This document shows positions 1-8,938 of a DNA stretch of 53,739 nt, in pieces. The first letter of the stretch is position 1, and every line of letters begins with the position of its first letter. Location of the stretch: positions 17,521-71,259 of the forward strand of contig NZ_LMUJ01000111.1 of assembly GCF_009765975.1 (NCBI RefSeq), written 5' to 3'. The notes beneath the pieces are model-generated. The model was given only the letters and a program-made list of their open reading frames with translations, ran no database searches and was not told the origin of the DNA. The position numbers and the translations under genes are program-made. The stretch is from Acidisphaera sp. S103. GTDB taxonomy: Bacteria; Pseudomonadota; Alphaproteobacteria; Acetobacterales; Acetobacteraceae.

Positions 1-865
1 GCACCAGGTCCGGCAAGGTTGGCGAGCCGATGTCGAGAGACTCAAGCGGACTGGCTGTGGCGCAGACCGTGCCGGTAGAGATCATGAGATACTGCGCCGT
101 GGTGCTCAGATTGCGATGGCCGAGCAGCAACTGGATGGTACGCAGATCGGTGCCGGCTTCCAGCAGATGAACCGCGAACGCGTGGCGCAGCGCATGCGGT
201 GCTATCGGTTTGTCGATGCCGCACAGCAGCCTCACCTCGCGGCAGGTCCGGTCGACGGTGAGCGGCGAGAGCGGCCGGCCGGGTTCGCGGCCCGGAAACA
301 GCCACTCTCCCGGACGGGTAAGCTTCCAGTAGTCCCTGAGTATATCGAGGAGCTTGGGCGGCAGCATCACATAGCGGTCTTTGCGGCCTTTGCCTTGTTC
401 GACCCGGATGACCATACGTCTGCTGTCAATCGCAGCGGGTCTGAGGCGAACGGCCTCGGAAATTCGTAGGCCGGTTGCGTAGCAGATGGTCAGGATGACC
501 CGGTGCTTGAGGATGTCCACGGCACCCAGGAACCGCGCGACTTCCTCCTTGCTCAGCACGACGGGCAACTTCTTGGCCTGGCGGCCGGCGGGGATGTCGT
601 CCTCGACAATCCAGGGCCGCTTGAGGGTGACGGTGAAGAAGAAACGAAGCGCGGAGACCGCGACGATGATCGAGCTGGCCGCAAGGCGTCTTTCTTGCGT
701 CAGGTGGATCAGATAGGTCCGGATCTCAGCCGGCCCCAGGAGTTCGGGTGATTTGCGAAAGTGGCAGGCGAACCGGACGACCTGTGCGACATATACGCGC
801 TGCGTGTTTGGCGTCAGGTTGCGGATCTGCATATCGTCGATCATTCGACGGCGAAGCGGGCTCAT
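1..865 (-). CDS. Tyrosine recombinase/integrase of a mobile element (3' end cut by window edge)
   Basis: The reverse strand is open from an ATG at 865 through the left edge (288 codons seen). An AAGGAG ribosome site lies 6 nt before the start. The protein has an N-terminal SAM-like core-binding region (about residues 10-90) and a C-terminal catalytic domain with the tyrosine recombinase set: R134 in TGLRISE, K159, H224 and R227 in HALRH, H250 in LLGH and nucleophile Y259. It cuts and rejoins DNA through a 3'-phosphotyrosine link. The N-terminal sequence resembles the stand-alone recombinases that accompany IS91-type transposases, so a transposase may lie beyond the left edge; that is inference. 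A short palindrome (891-904) lies just upstream. The frame is intact, so the gene looks functional as far as it can be seen. Confidence 0.88.
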   Translation of the reverse strand, partial: MSPLRRRMIDDMQIRNLTPNTQRVYVAQVVRFACHFRKSPELLGPAEIRTYLIHLTQERRLAASSIIVAVSALRFFFTVTLKRPWIVEDDIPAGRQAKKLPVVLSKEEVARFLGAVDILKHRVILTICYATGLRISEAVRLRPAAIDSRRMVIRVEQGKGRKDRYVMLPPKLLDILRDYWKLTRPGEWLFPGREPGRPLSPLTVDRTCREVRLLCGIDKPIAPHALRHAFAVHLLEAGTDLRTIQLLLGHRNLSTTAQYLMISTGTVCATASPLESLDIGSPTLPDLV

Positions 866-890
866 GGACAACTCCTTTGCGAGATGGACA

Positions 891-904
891 GCGCCACATG
901 GCGC
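891..904. repeat. Short inverted repeat upstream of the recombinase
   Basis: GCGCCA and TGGCGC arms of 6 bp with a 2-nt loop lie 26 nt before the recombinase start. It could be a regulatory site or part of an element end; nothing else identifies it. The rest of the 866-1183 interval holds no gene that I can support. Confidence 0.35.
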
Positions 905-1183
905 CGGCGCATCGTCTCGCAGTTGAGTTGTTAGACCAGACAGGACATGTACTCTCGGCTTAACCAGACACCGCCAAGTAGAACTAGAGAAACGATGCCA
1001 AAATCACAGAATTACCGCGAAGCGGTTTAGTGCAACGTCCTTTGTCATGCGTGATATTGCGGCTTCAGTGGCGCACTGAGCTGTGACCCCACTCCGGCAT
1101 CGGCCCCACTCCGGTACACCACACGCCCACCCCCATCCCTTGACGCCCCCACCCCACCCAAGCTATCCACCCGCTCCAAACTT

Positions 1184-1200
1184 TGGAATTCCGAATTCCA
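1184..1200. promoter_or_regulatory. 17-bp palindrome, probable GntR autoregulatory operator
   Basis: TGGAATTCCGAATTCCA is a perfect palindrome around a single central base, and its last base is the A of the regulator's start codon. GntR/FCD proteins are dimers that bind such short palindromes, commonly in their own promoter region. A repressor bound here would cover the translation start and anything just upstream. That this is the operator of the adjacent gene is inference from position and symmetry. Confidence 0.6.
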
Positions 1201-1871
1201 TGCTGCAGGCCCTATCAGCACCCGAGAGCCTGATCGACCGCACCTACCAGCAAATGCTGGCGGCGATCGCCGATGGCACGCTGCTGCCCGGCCAGCGCAT
1301 CCGCCAGGCCGAACTCGCCGACACGCTCGGTGTCTCCCGCCAGCCCGTCAGCCACGCGTTACACCTGCTGAAGCGCCAGGGCCTCGTCGAAGATTATGGC
1401 CGCAAGGGCATGCGCGTCGTGCCGCTCGACCCGATCCGAGTCATGCAACTCTATCAGGTGCGGGAAGCCATAGACGGCCTCGCCGCCCGCCTGGCGGCAC
1501 AACGCCCACACGATCACCCCAATCGCGACAGCCTGAAACGCCAACGCGACGCCGGCGTCCAGTTCGATGCCACAACCCCCATCCCCACCCTGGTCCGCGC
1601 CGACACTGACTTTCACCGCACCCTGTACCGCCTGTCCGGCAACCCGGCGATCGAGGAAATGACCAGCCCGCTCTGGCCGCATCTGATGCGCTCAATGGCC
1701 ATGGTGCTGCGGGCACCCGACTACGCCGCCCGCGTTTGGCATCACGAACACCCCGCCATCGTGGACCGCATCCTGGCCGGCGATCCCGTCGGAGCCGAAA
1801 CCGCCGCCCGCGACCACGCCGCCACCGCCGCTCGGTTGACCGCCGAGGAACTGCAACCAAAAGCCGCATAG
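1200..1871 (+). CDS. GntR-family transcriptional regulator (FCD domain)
   Basis: A 223-residue DNA-binding repressor or activator of the FadR/FCD group. Residues 10-70 form the winged helix-turn-helix, with LADTLGVSRQPVSHAL as the recognition segment. Residues 85-215 are the all-helical FCD ligand-binding domain, which usually binds a small organic acid, often through a metal. The ATG at 1200 was chosen because the wHTH begins 10 residues later; an upstream in-frame extension would add only a proline/histidine-rich stretch with no domain. No clear Shine-Dalgarno precedes 1200, where the palindrome sits instead. It is 15 nt before the dioxygenase gene and probably controls it. The ligand is unknown. 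Confidence 0.88.
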   Translation: MLQALSAPESLIDRTYQQMLAAIADGTLLPGQRIRQAELADTLGVSRQPVSHALHLLKRQGLVEDYGRKGMRVVPLDPIRVMQLYQVREAIDGLAARLAAQRPHDHPNRDSLKRQRDAGVQFDATTPIPTLVRADTDFHRTLYRLSGNPAIEEMTSPLWPHLMRSMAMVLRAPDYAARVWHHEHPAIVDRILAGDPVGAETAARDHAATAARLTAEELQPKAA

Positions 1872-1886
1872 ACGGAGGAACCACCC

Positions 1887-2684
1887 ATGCTGACCGAACA
1901 ACAAACCAGGCAGTTCCACGAGGAAGGCTACCTCTTCCTGCCCGAAACCTTCTCCCCAGCCGAAGTCGCCATCCTGAAATCCGAAGCCGACCAGATCTAC
2001 AGCCAGCAGCGCCCCGAAGTCTGGCGCGAGAAGTCCGGCGCCCCCCGCACCGCCTTCGCCGCCCATCTCTACAACGAAGCGCACGGCCTGCTCGCCCGCC
2101 ACCCGCTGATGATCCGCCCCGTCGAGCAACTGTTCGGTGAGCAGGTCTACATGCATCAATACAAAATCAACGCCAAAGCCTCCTTCACCGGCGACGTCTG
2201 GCAATGGCACCAGGATTACGGCACCTGGGCGCGCGACGACGGCATGCCCGAACCCCGTGCCATGAACATCGCCGTCTTCCTGGATGAGGTGATGCCGATC
2301 AACGGCCCGCTGATGCTGGTGCCGCGCAGCCACACCAACGGCGTCCTCGCCGCGCAGCATGACACCAGCACCACGTCCTACCCGCTGTGGACGCTGGACG
2401 AACCGACCGTCACCCGCATCGTCGAAACCGGTGGCATCGTCGCCCCCACCGGCAAACCCGGCGGCCTGCTGCTGTTCCACGGCAACCTGGTGCATGGCTC
2501 CGCCGGCAACATCACGCCGTATCCGCGCAAAATCGTCTATCTGACCCTGAACGCCGTCTCCAACTACATCCGCAAGCCAACCCGAGCGGAATGGATCGCA
2601 CACACCGATTTTGCGCCGATTATCCCGACAGATGAGGGTGCATTGGCCCGCTACGCCCAAACCTTCCAACAAGCCGCGGAATAA
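1887..2684 (+). CDS. Phytanoyl-CoA dioxygenase (PhyH)-family Fe(II)/2-oxoglutarate oxygenase
   Basis: A 265-residue non-haem iron oxygenase. The facial triad is visible as H108 and D110 in WQWHQDYGTW and H203 in LVHGSAGN, with R214 as the likely 2-oxoglutarate anchor. Members hydroxylate small metabolites using O2 and 2-oxoglutarate, giving succinate and CO2. The WHQDYGTW...DDGMP region recalls ectoine and proline hydroxylases, but no ectoine genes are nearby, so the substrate is open. The start is supported by a GGAGG site 8 nt upstream. It follows the GntR regulator at 15 nt, which suggests that the regulator senses the substrate or product. Confidence 0.85.
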   Translation: MLTEQQTRQFHEEGYLFLPETFSPAEVAILKSEADQIYSQQRPEVWREKSGAPRTAFAAHLYNEAHGLLARHPLMIRPVEQLFGEQVYMHQYKINAKASFTGDVWQWHQDYGTWARDDGMPEPRAMNIAVFLDEVMPINGPLMLVPRSHTNGVLAAQHDTSTTSYPLWTLDEPTVTRIVETGGIVAPTGKPGGLLLFHGNLVHGSAGNITPYPRKIVYLTLNAVSNYIRKPTRAEWIAHTDFAPIIPTDEGALARYAQTFQQAAE

Positions 2685-2752
2685 CCGCCGGATTGCACGC
2701 CGCGGCGTTTCAGGCCACACAATCCCGGGCCCACGGCAGGACAGGATGAGGC

Positions 2753-3958
2753 ATGCGGCGGCGTGACGTGATCGCCGGAGCGGGTGCGGCTTTGCTCGCG
2801 TCGCCTTCGGTCGCGGCGGAAAGCACGACAATTCCCGCCGAGTTGCCCGACGGTACGCGGGAAATCGCCCAATACGTCAACCTGCCCGACAAGCGGCGGC
2901 TGCTGCGCCTTGTCGACCGGCCACCGAATTACGCGTCGCCGGTCGATGTCTTTACCGATGTCGTGACGCCCAACGACCGGTTTTACGTGCGCTATCACCT
3001 CGCTGGCGTGCCGTCGGCCGACGACATGGATGGCTGGACGCTGTCCGTCGCCGGAGATGCCGTCAAGCAGCCGGTGCGACTGAAAATGAGCGACCTGCTC
3101 GACCTGCCGTCGAACGACGTCCTGTCGGTCTGCCAGTGTGCCGGCAACCGCCGGGGCCTGGTAGATCCGCACGTCGCCGGCGTGCAGTGGACCGATGGCG
3201 GCATGGGTTGCGCGGTGTGGAGCGGGCCGGCCCTGCGCGATGTCCTGAAGGTCGCCGGCGTCAAGCCGGAGGCCCTGGAGGTCTGGCTGGGTGGCGCCGA
3301 CAAGCCGGTGATGGACGGCACGCCGCCGTTCCGCAAAAGCATTCCGATGGAAAAAGCGCTTGATGGCGACACCATCGTAGCCATCGCGATGAACAACGCG
3401 CCGCTGCCGCAGTTGAACGGCTATCCCGCACGCTTGGTGGTGCCCGGATGGGTCGGCACCTATTGGATGAAGCATCTGACCAGTATCGAGGTCAGTTCGT
3501 CCCCCCTGAAGAATTTCTGGATGCAAACCGCCTATCGTGTCCCGGCCGGTCTGTTCCCGGTCACGCGGCCGTTCCAGTCCCAGGCCACGCCCACAACCGT
3601 CCCCATCACCGAACTGGTCGTCAACTCGCTGATCGCCGACCCGTTGGAGGGCCAGGAGCGGGAGCGATCGGGCTTCAATATCCAAGGCATCGCCTGGGAT
3701 CGAGGCGCCGGGATCGACCGGGTCGAAGTCTCGATCGACGGTGGCGCCAACTGGCAGGATGCGCTGCTGGATCGGCCGCTTGGTCCCTACGCCTACCGCC
3801 GGTTTCTCCTACAGACCGAACTGATGCGACCCGGAACGTACCGGCTGATGAGTCGAGCCACCAGCCACACCGGGGAGCGACAGGCCGAACGGTTCAAGGC
3901 AAACCCGGGCGGGTACCACAACAACGTGCCGCGTCCGATCGCCGTGACGGTGGTATGA
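2753..3958 (+). CDS. sorA: Sulfite dehydrogenase, molybdopterin subunit (SorA-like)
   Basis: A 401-residue periplasmic molybdoenzyme of the sulfite oxidase family that would oxidise sulfite to sulfate and pass electrons to a c-type cytochrome. The N-terminus carries a Tat-type signal (RRRD then a hydrophobic stretch ending in AVAA-like residues near 22). The Mo-ligating cysteine is C129 in the conserved CAGNRR motif. The pterin-binding domain covers about 60-270 and the C-terminal dimerisation (Mo-co dimer) domain about 285-395, ending in PGGYHNNVP. The next gene, overlapping by 4 nt, is a small cytochrome c, the SorAB arrangement. SoxCD-like roles are less likely because no sox genes are visible. 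Confidence 0.85.
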   Translation: MRRRDVIAGAGAALLASPSVAAESTTIPAELPDGTREIAQYVNLPDKRRLLRLVDRPPNYASPVDVFTDVVTPNDRFYVRYHLAGVPSADDMDGWTLSVAGDAVKQPVRLKMSDLLDLPSNDVLSVCQCAGNRRGLVDPHVAGVQWTDGGMGCAVWSGPALRDVLKVAGVKPEALEVWLGGADKPVMDGTPPFRKSIPMEKALDGDTIVAIAMNNAPLPQLNGYPARLVVPGWVGTYWMKHLTSIEVSSSPLKNFWMQTAYRVPAGLFPVTRPFQSQATPTTVPITELVVNSLIADPLEGQERERSGFNIQGIAWDRGAGIDRVEVSIDGGANWQDALLDRPLGPYAYRRFLLQTELMRPGTYRLMSRATSHTGERQAERFKANPGGYHNNVPRPIAVTVV

Positions 3959-4245
3959 AGCGGCTGGCAACCGCGGCGCTGGCGGCGCTGATCGCCCGAG
4001 GCGCCCTCGCTGACCCACCCGCGCCCCTGAAGCCCGGCCCGGGCGAGGACGTCACCAGCGCGCATTGCAACGCCTGCCACACATCGGACTACATCGTCAT
4101 GAACAGCGTGTTTCTGACGGCTGACCAGTGGAAGGCCGAGGTGACAAAGATGCGCACAGCGTTCGGTGCCCCGATCGACGATGCCACCGCTGCGCAGATC
4201 GTCGCCTATCTGGCGGCGCACTACGCGGCGCCGGCGAAGCCGTAA
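3955..4245 (+). CDS. sorB: Small periplasmic cytochrome c, sulfite dehydrogenase subunit (SorB-like)
   Basis: A 96-residue protein with an export signal (cleavage probably after residue 19, ALA) and one c-type haem site, C38-x2-C41-H42 (CNACH). A distal methionine ligand could be M49 or M66. The start codon overlaps the sorA stop (ATGA), so the two are translated together. In SorAB enzymes this subunit takes electrons from the Mo centre and passes them to soluble cytochrome c. The size and haem motif fit; the pairing is inferred from the coupling. Confidence 0.82.
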   Translation: MKRLATAALAALIARGALADPPAPLKPGPGEDVTSAHCNACHTSDYIVMNSVFLTADQWKAEVTKMRTAFGAPIDDATAAQIVAYLAAHYAAPAKP

Positions 4246-4254
4246 GACTGGAGG

Positions 4255-5295
4255 CTAGCCCGCCAACTCCCGCCGCACGATCGCCGCCCCCTCCGCCATC
4301 GCCCGCAGTTTGCCGAACGCGACATCCCGCGGAAGGTATTTCATCCCGCAATCCGGCGCCGCCACCAGCTTCTCCGCCGGCACGAACCGCAACCCGTCGC
4401 GAATGCGCGCGGCCACCGTCTCCGCCGTTTCCACGGCCGCATCCCCAAGGTCCAGCACACCCAGCATGATCGTCTTCCCGGCCAGGTCGCGCAGCACCCC
4501 AAGGTCCAACCGAGGTTGCGCCGCCTCGATCGAGATCTGCTGGGCAACGGTATCCCCGAGTTCCGCCAGAAAACTGTAGCCGCTGGGCTTTTCCGCCACC
4601 ACCGCGGCATAGCCAAAACACAGATGCACCACCGTCGGTCCCTCGATCCCCTCCAACGCGCGGTTGATCGCCTTGATCCCGTACCGGATCGCCTGCTCCG
4701 GCGCCGTCCGCACCCAGGGCTCGTCCAACTGCACCACGTCAACGCCGGTCGCCTTCAGCGCCCGCAACTCCTGGTTCACCGCGACGGCATAATCCATCGC
4801 GAGTTCTTCCTCATCCTTGTAGAAATCGTTCTGCACCTGGCGAGACAAGGTGAACGGCCCCGGCAGCGTGATCTTCGTTGCCCGCGTCGCATTGCCGCGC
4901 AGGAAATCGGCATCCCGCGTTTCCACCCCGGCCACACGGCGAATCGGCCCCACGACGCGAGGCACCTTGGTCACCCGCCCACCACTCTGTCGCAGTTCGC
5001 CCGGCGTGTCGGCGTCGATGCCCTCCAGCGCCAACGCGAAGCGGTTGGAGTAGCTCTCGCGCCTGATTTCCCCGTCGGTGACGATGTCGATCCCGGCCCG
5101 CTCCATGTCGCGGATCGCCAGAATCGTCGCGTCATCCTGCGCCTGCTCCAGCAGGTCCTGCGGCACCCGCCACATATCGTGGGCATGGGCACGCGGCACG
5201 CCGTGATGGTGCAGGGTCGCGCGATCCACCAGCCAGTCCGGCTGGGGATAGCTGCCAACGACGGTTGTCGGCAGCAAATGGGTGGGATAGGGCAT
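4255..5295 (-). CDS. MetE C-terminal-domain-like protein (cobalamin-independent methionine synthase family)
   Basis: A 346-residue single-domain protein matching only the catalytic half of MetE (full MetE is about 750). Zinc ligands are visible: H224 and C226 in HLCFGY, and C316 in APDCGMKYL. LDEPW at 190-194 is the conserved acidic loop. Such proteins transfer methyl groups to thiols, or act on other thiol substrates, as in epoxyalkane:coenzyme M transferases. Without the N-terminal folate-clamping domain the methyl donor is unclear. The ATG at 5295 is preferred over an earlier one because GGAGG stands 8 nt before it and VVGSYP follows promptly. It is divergent from the CitE-like gene, with about 85 nt between starts. 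Confidence 0.8.
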   Translation of the reverse strand: MPYPTHLLPTTVVGSYPQPDWLVDRATLHHHGVPRAHAHDMWRVPQDLLEQAQDDATILAIRDMERAGIDIVTDGEIRRESYSNRFALALEGIDADTPGELRQSGGRVTKVPRVVGPIRRVAGVETRDADFLRGNATRATKITLPGPFTLSRQVQNDFYKDEEELAMDYAVAVNQELRALKATGVDVVQLDEPWVRTAPEQAIRYGIKAINRALEGIEGPTVVHLCFGYAAVVAEKPSGYSFLAELGDTVAQQISIEAAQPRLDLGVLRDLAGKTIMLGVLDLGDAAVETAETVAARIRDGLRFVPAEKLVAAPDCGMKYLPRDVAFGKLRAMAEGAAIVRRELAG

Positions 5296-5379
5296 GAAAC
5301 GGAACCTCCGCCCGCACAATTGCACCTAGCGGCGCGTCCCCGCAAACTGCCTTTCCAGATGCCCAAGGAGACAAGCCCC

Positions 5380-6264
5380 ATGTGGCCCATTCGATCCGCG
5401 CTGTTCGTGCCCGCCCATCGCCGCGACTGGGTGGCGAAGGCGATCCGCGTCAGCCCCGGCGCCGTGGTGCTGGATATCGAGGACTCCGTCCCGCCCCAGT
5501 TCAAGCCGCAGGCGATGGGCCACCTGAAAAGCGAGATCCACGAACTGCGCGATGCCGGCGTCGGCTCGTTTGTGCGGATCCAGCCGCTGTATGACGGCAC
5601 CGAAGCCGAGGTCGAGGCCGCGGTCACCGACGGCCTGACCGCCATCGTCCTGCCGAAGGTCGCCAGCCCCGACGAAATCCGCCGGCTGCACGATCTGCTG
5701 AGCTACGCGGAAGGGCGCGCCGGCGTCGCACACGGCAGCGTGGGGATCTTGCCGCTGCCGGAGACGGCGCAAGGCATGTACGACGCTTATAACCTGGTGA
5801 AAGCCAGCACCCGCGTGCGCGGTATCCATGGCGCGCTCAGCGGCCCGGTGTCCGGCGATTTCGCCCGCGCGTTCGGCTTTCGGGCGACCTCAGGCGGCGA
5901 GGAGCAACTGTACCTGGCCTCGAAAATGGTGCTGGACAGCCGAGCCGGCGGGGCCATGTATCCGATTGCCGGCATTTTCGGCACGGCGCAGGACGACCTC
6001 GCGGCGGTCGAGAAGCTGATCCGCCGTGCCCGCGACATCGGCTACTCTGGGGTCGCGGTGATGCATCCGTCCCATATCGCCATCGCCAACGCAGTATACC
6101 GGCCGACGGAACAGGAAGTCGCCTACTTCAAGGGCCTGCTGGAAGCGTTCGAGGTGGCGGAAAAGGCCGGTCTCGGCGCGGTCAGCTACCAGGGGGCGAT
6201 GGTTGACTACGCCATGCTGCCGCTTGCGAAAGAGATTCTCGCCGAGGCTGCCAGGAACAGGTAA
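5380..6264 (+). CDS. HpcH/HpaI aldolase/citrate lyase beta (CitE)-like protein
   Basis: A 294-residue TIM-barrel lyase of the CitE-like group. These cleave or form C-C or thioester bonds of hydroxyacyl-CoA compounds such as malyl-CoA or citramalyl-CoA with Mg2+. Visible signatures are RSALFVPAH at the start, VVLDIEDSVPP (about 25-35, an acidic Mg-binding region) and LPLPETAQG near 125. AAGGAG is 9 nt before the ATG. No CitD, CitF or CoA-transferase neighbour is present, so it is not a citrate lyase complex; a stand-alone CoA-thioester lyase is likelier. The substrate is not deducible. Confidence 0.8.
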   Translation: MWPIRSALFVPAHRRDWVAKAIRVSPGAVVLDIEDSVPPQFKPQAMGHLKSEIHELRDAGVGSFVRIQPLYDGTEAEVEAAVTDGLTAIVLPKVASPDEIRRLHDLLSYAEGRAGVAHGSVGILPLPETAQGMYDAYNLVKASTRVRGIHGALSGPVSGDFARAFGFRATSGGEEQLYLASKMVLDSRAGGAMYPIAGIFGTAQDDLAAVEKLIRRARDIGYSGVAVMHPSHIAIANAVYRPTEQEVAYFKGLLEAFEVAEKAGLGAVSYQGAMVDYAMLPLAKEILAEAARNR

Positions 6265-6301
6265 CTTCCCACATCGAACGAGACATGACGCCGGAGAAGA
6301 C

Positions 6302-8938
6302 ATGCCAGCAGACTCCATCCGCACCGACGCGGCTCCAGGTGAAATCCGGTTGGCGGACTACGCGCCGCCCGCCTTCCTGATCGACACCGTCGATCTCCAC
6401 TTCAACCTGGATGAGATGGCGACAACCGTCGTTGCTCGGCTGATGTTGCGACGTAATCCGGCGGCGCCGGCGGACGCCCCGCTGCATCTGGATGGCGAGT
6501 CGCTGACATTGGTCCGCCTGACCCTGAACGGCTCTGTGTTGCAGCCTGGGGATTACCATGAGACGAGTGGTGGCCTGGCCATTCCCGACATGCCGGCGGC
6601 CGGGCTGCTGGAGATCGAAACCCGCCTCTCACCCAAGGCGAACACCGAACTCAGCGGATTATACGTCTCCGGCGGCAATTACTTCACCCAGTGTGAGGCG
6701 CAGGGCTTCCGCCGGATCACCTATTTCCCCGACCGGCCGGATGTGATGTCGCGCTACACGACAACCATCGTCAGCACCTGCCCGGTCATGCTGTCGAACG
6801 GCAATCCAGGTCCGGTCACCGACCTTCCGGACGGAAGGCGTTCGGTGACCTGGACCGACCCCCACCCCAAACCCTGCTATCTGTTCGCACTGGTGGCCGG
6901 CGATCTTGTGTCGGTCACAGACAGCTTCGTCACCCGTTCCGGCCGCCAGGTCGCGCTTGGCATCTACGTCCGCCGCGGTGACGAGGATCGTTGCGCCCAC
7001 GCCATGCGTTCATTGAAGACCTCCATGACGTGGGATGAGGAAGTGTTCGGCCTGGAATACGACCTGGATGTCTTCAACATCGCCGCCGTGTCGGACTTCA
7101 ACATGGGGGCGATGGAAAACAAGGGCCTCAACGTCTTCAACACTAAATACGTCCTGGCTCGGCCGGAAACCGCGACCGACACCGACTACCAGGGCATCGA
7201 AACTGTCATCGCGCACGAGTATTTCCACAACTGGACCGGCAACCGCGTCACTTGCCGCGATTGGTTCCAACTGTCGCTGAAGGAAGGCCTGACCGTCTAT
7301 CGCGACCAGGAATTCTCCGCCGATCAGGGCAGCCGGGCGGTGAAGCGGATCAGCGACGTCAGGGCGCTGCGGGCGGCGCAGTTCCGTGAGGATAGCGGCC
7401 CGCTGGCGCATCCGGTTCAACCGGCCAGTTACCTGGCGATCGATAATTTCTATACCGCGACGATCTATAACAAGGGGGCCGAGGTCATCCGTATGATGGC
7501 CACGATCATCGGCCGTCAGGCGTTTCGGCGCGGCATGGATTTGTATTTCGCCCGCCACGACAACAACGCCGTCACGATCGACGATTTCGCCCGCGCGATG
7601 CAGGACGCATCGGGTGTCGATCTGGAGGACTTCAAGCTGTGGTATCATCAGGCGGGCACGCCTGACGTCTCCGTCGAGGACTCCTATGATCCGGCGACGA
7701 AACGCTATTCCCTGACCATCCGCCAGGCGACCCGTCCGACACCCGGCCAGCCTGACAAGTATCCGCTGGTGATTCCGGTTGCGATGGGGCTGCTGGACGG
7801 TAACGGCCAGGAAATCGCCACGCGGCTGGACGGCGAACCCGATACGACGCCTGGAACCAGGGTTCTGCTCGCGACCCGGGCGGAAAATCGGTTTGAATTC
7901 ATCGACGTCGCCAGCCCGCCGGTACCGTCGCTGCTGCGCGGTTTCTCCGCGCCGGTGAAATTGTCCGGTTTGACACCGGATCGTTTGCGCTTTCTCGCCG
8001 CCCATGACACCGATCCCTTTGTTCGCTGGGAATCCGGCCAGCAATTCGCCGCCGCGGCGCTGCTGGACATGGTTGCCACGATCCAGGACGGTGGCGAACC
8101 GACGGTGGACCCGGCGCTGATCGAGGCGATGGCGTCCACCTTGGAGCAGGAGCCGGCGTTCGCGGCGGAGGCTCTGGCGCTGCCCGGGGAGGCAACGCTG
8201 GCCGATAAGATGGACGTGGTCGATGTCGATGCGATCCATACCGCGCGCGATCTGGTTCGCCAGGCGATCGGCCGAACCCTGGGCGACCGGCTGCGTGCCC
8301 TGTATGACGGTTTCACCGATAGCGGTGGTTACTCGATCGCGGGGCCGGCGATCGGCCGGCGGTCATTGCGCAACGCCTGCCTGGCCTACCTGGTCGCGGC
8401 CGGTGACACAGCGGCGGTGACGCTGGCGAAAGCGCAGTTCGATGCCGGCCGCAACATGACCGATGTGTTGGCGGCGCTGGGGATTCTTTCGGGCGTGGAT
8501 TGTCCGGAGCGGTCGGAGGCTCTGGCCACATTCTATCAGGCGTGGCGGGACGACCCGCTGGTGCTGGACAAGTGGTTTGCGATTCAGGCGCTGTCGCCCC
8601 TGCCGCAAACGGTGCAGGCGGTGGAATGGCTGAAGTCCCATCCGGACTTCGATTTGCGCAATCCGAACCGGATACGGGCGCTGGTGAGTAGTTTCGCCGG
8701 CAACCAGGTACGGTTCCATGATGCCTCGGGCGCCGGCTATCGGCTGTATGCCGACACCATCATCCAGCTTGACCCCACCAATGGCCAGGTCGCGGCTCGG
8801 ATGGTGTCGCCGTTGGGTCAGTGGCGGCGGTTCGACGCAGGCCGCCAGCGCCTGATGAAGGCCCAACTGCAACGGATTCTCGATTTGCCCGATCTGTCGC
8901 GGAATACCTTCGAAATGGCATCGAAGAGTATCGCATGA
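6302..8938 (+). CDS. pepN: Aminopeptidase N (M1 metallopeptidase)
   Basis: An 878-residue cytoplasmic zinc aminopeptidase that removes N-terminal residues from peptides. The M1 signatures are complete: GAMEN at about 269-273 (substrate amine binding), HEYFH at 305-309 with the downstream glutamate in LKEGLTVYRDQEF (zinc ligands and catalytic E), and a long C-terminal helical domain. Length matches Escherichia coli PepN (about 870). The ATG at 6302 follows GGAGAAG at good spacing; an earlier in-frame start would run into the 3' end of the CitE-like gene. Its stop overlaps the tenA start by 4 nt. Confidence 0.93.
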   Translation: MPADSIRTDAAPGEIRLADYAPPAFLIDTVDLHFNLDEMATTVVARLMLRRNPAAPADAPLHLDGESLTLVRLTLNGSVLQPGDYHETSGGLAIPDMPAAGLLEIETRLSPKANTELSGLYVSGGNYFTQCEAQGFRRITYFPDRPDVMSRYTTTIVSTCPVMLSNGNPGPVTDLPDGRRSVTWTDPHPKPCYLFALVAGDLVSVTDSFVTRSGRQVALGIYVRRGDEDRCAHAMRSLKTSMTWDEEVFGLEYDLDVFNIAAVSDFNMGAMENKGLNVFNTKYVLARPETATDTDYQGIETVIAHEYFHNWTGNRVTCRDWFQLSLKEGLTVYRDQEFSADQGSRAVKRISDVRALRAAQFREDSGPLAHPVQPASYLAIDNFYTATIYNKGAEVIRMMATIIGRQAFRRGMDLYFARHDNNAVTIDDFARAMQDASGVDLEDFKLWYHQAGTPDVSVEDSYDPATKRYSLTIRQATRPTPGQPDKYPLVIPVAMGLLDGNGQEIATRLDGEPDTTPGTRVLLATRAENRFEFIDVASPPVPSLLRGFSAPVKLSGLTPDRLRFLAAHDTDPFVRWESGQQFAAAALLDMVATIQDGGEPTVDPALIEAMASTLEQEPAFAAEALALPGEATLADKMDVVDVDAIHTARDLVRQAIGRTLGDRLRALYDGFTDSGGYSIAGPAIGRRSLRNACLAYLVAAGDTAAVTLAKAQFDAGRNMTDVLAALGILSGVDCPERSEALATFYQAWRDDPLVLDKWFAIQALSPLPQTVQAVEWLKSHPDFDLRNPNRIRALVSSFAGNQVRFHDASGAGYRLYADTIIQLDPTNGQVAARMVSPLGQWRRFDAGRQRLMKAQLQRILDLPDLSRNTFEMASKSIA

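Noticed and set aside
1692-2831. A 379-codon minus-strand frame across the dioxygenase gene
   Set aside because: It is a high-GC shadow. The plus-strand protein has the full iron-ligand set and a ribosome site.
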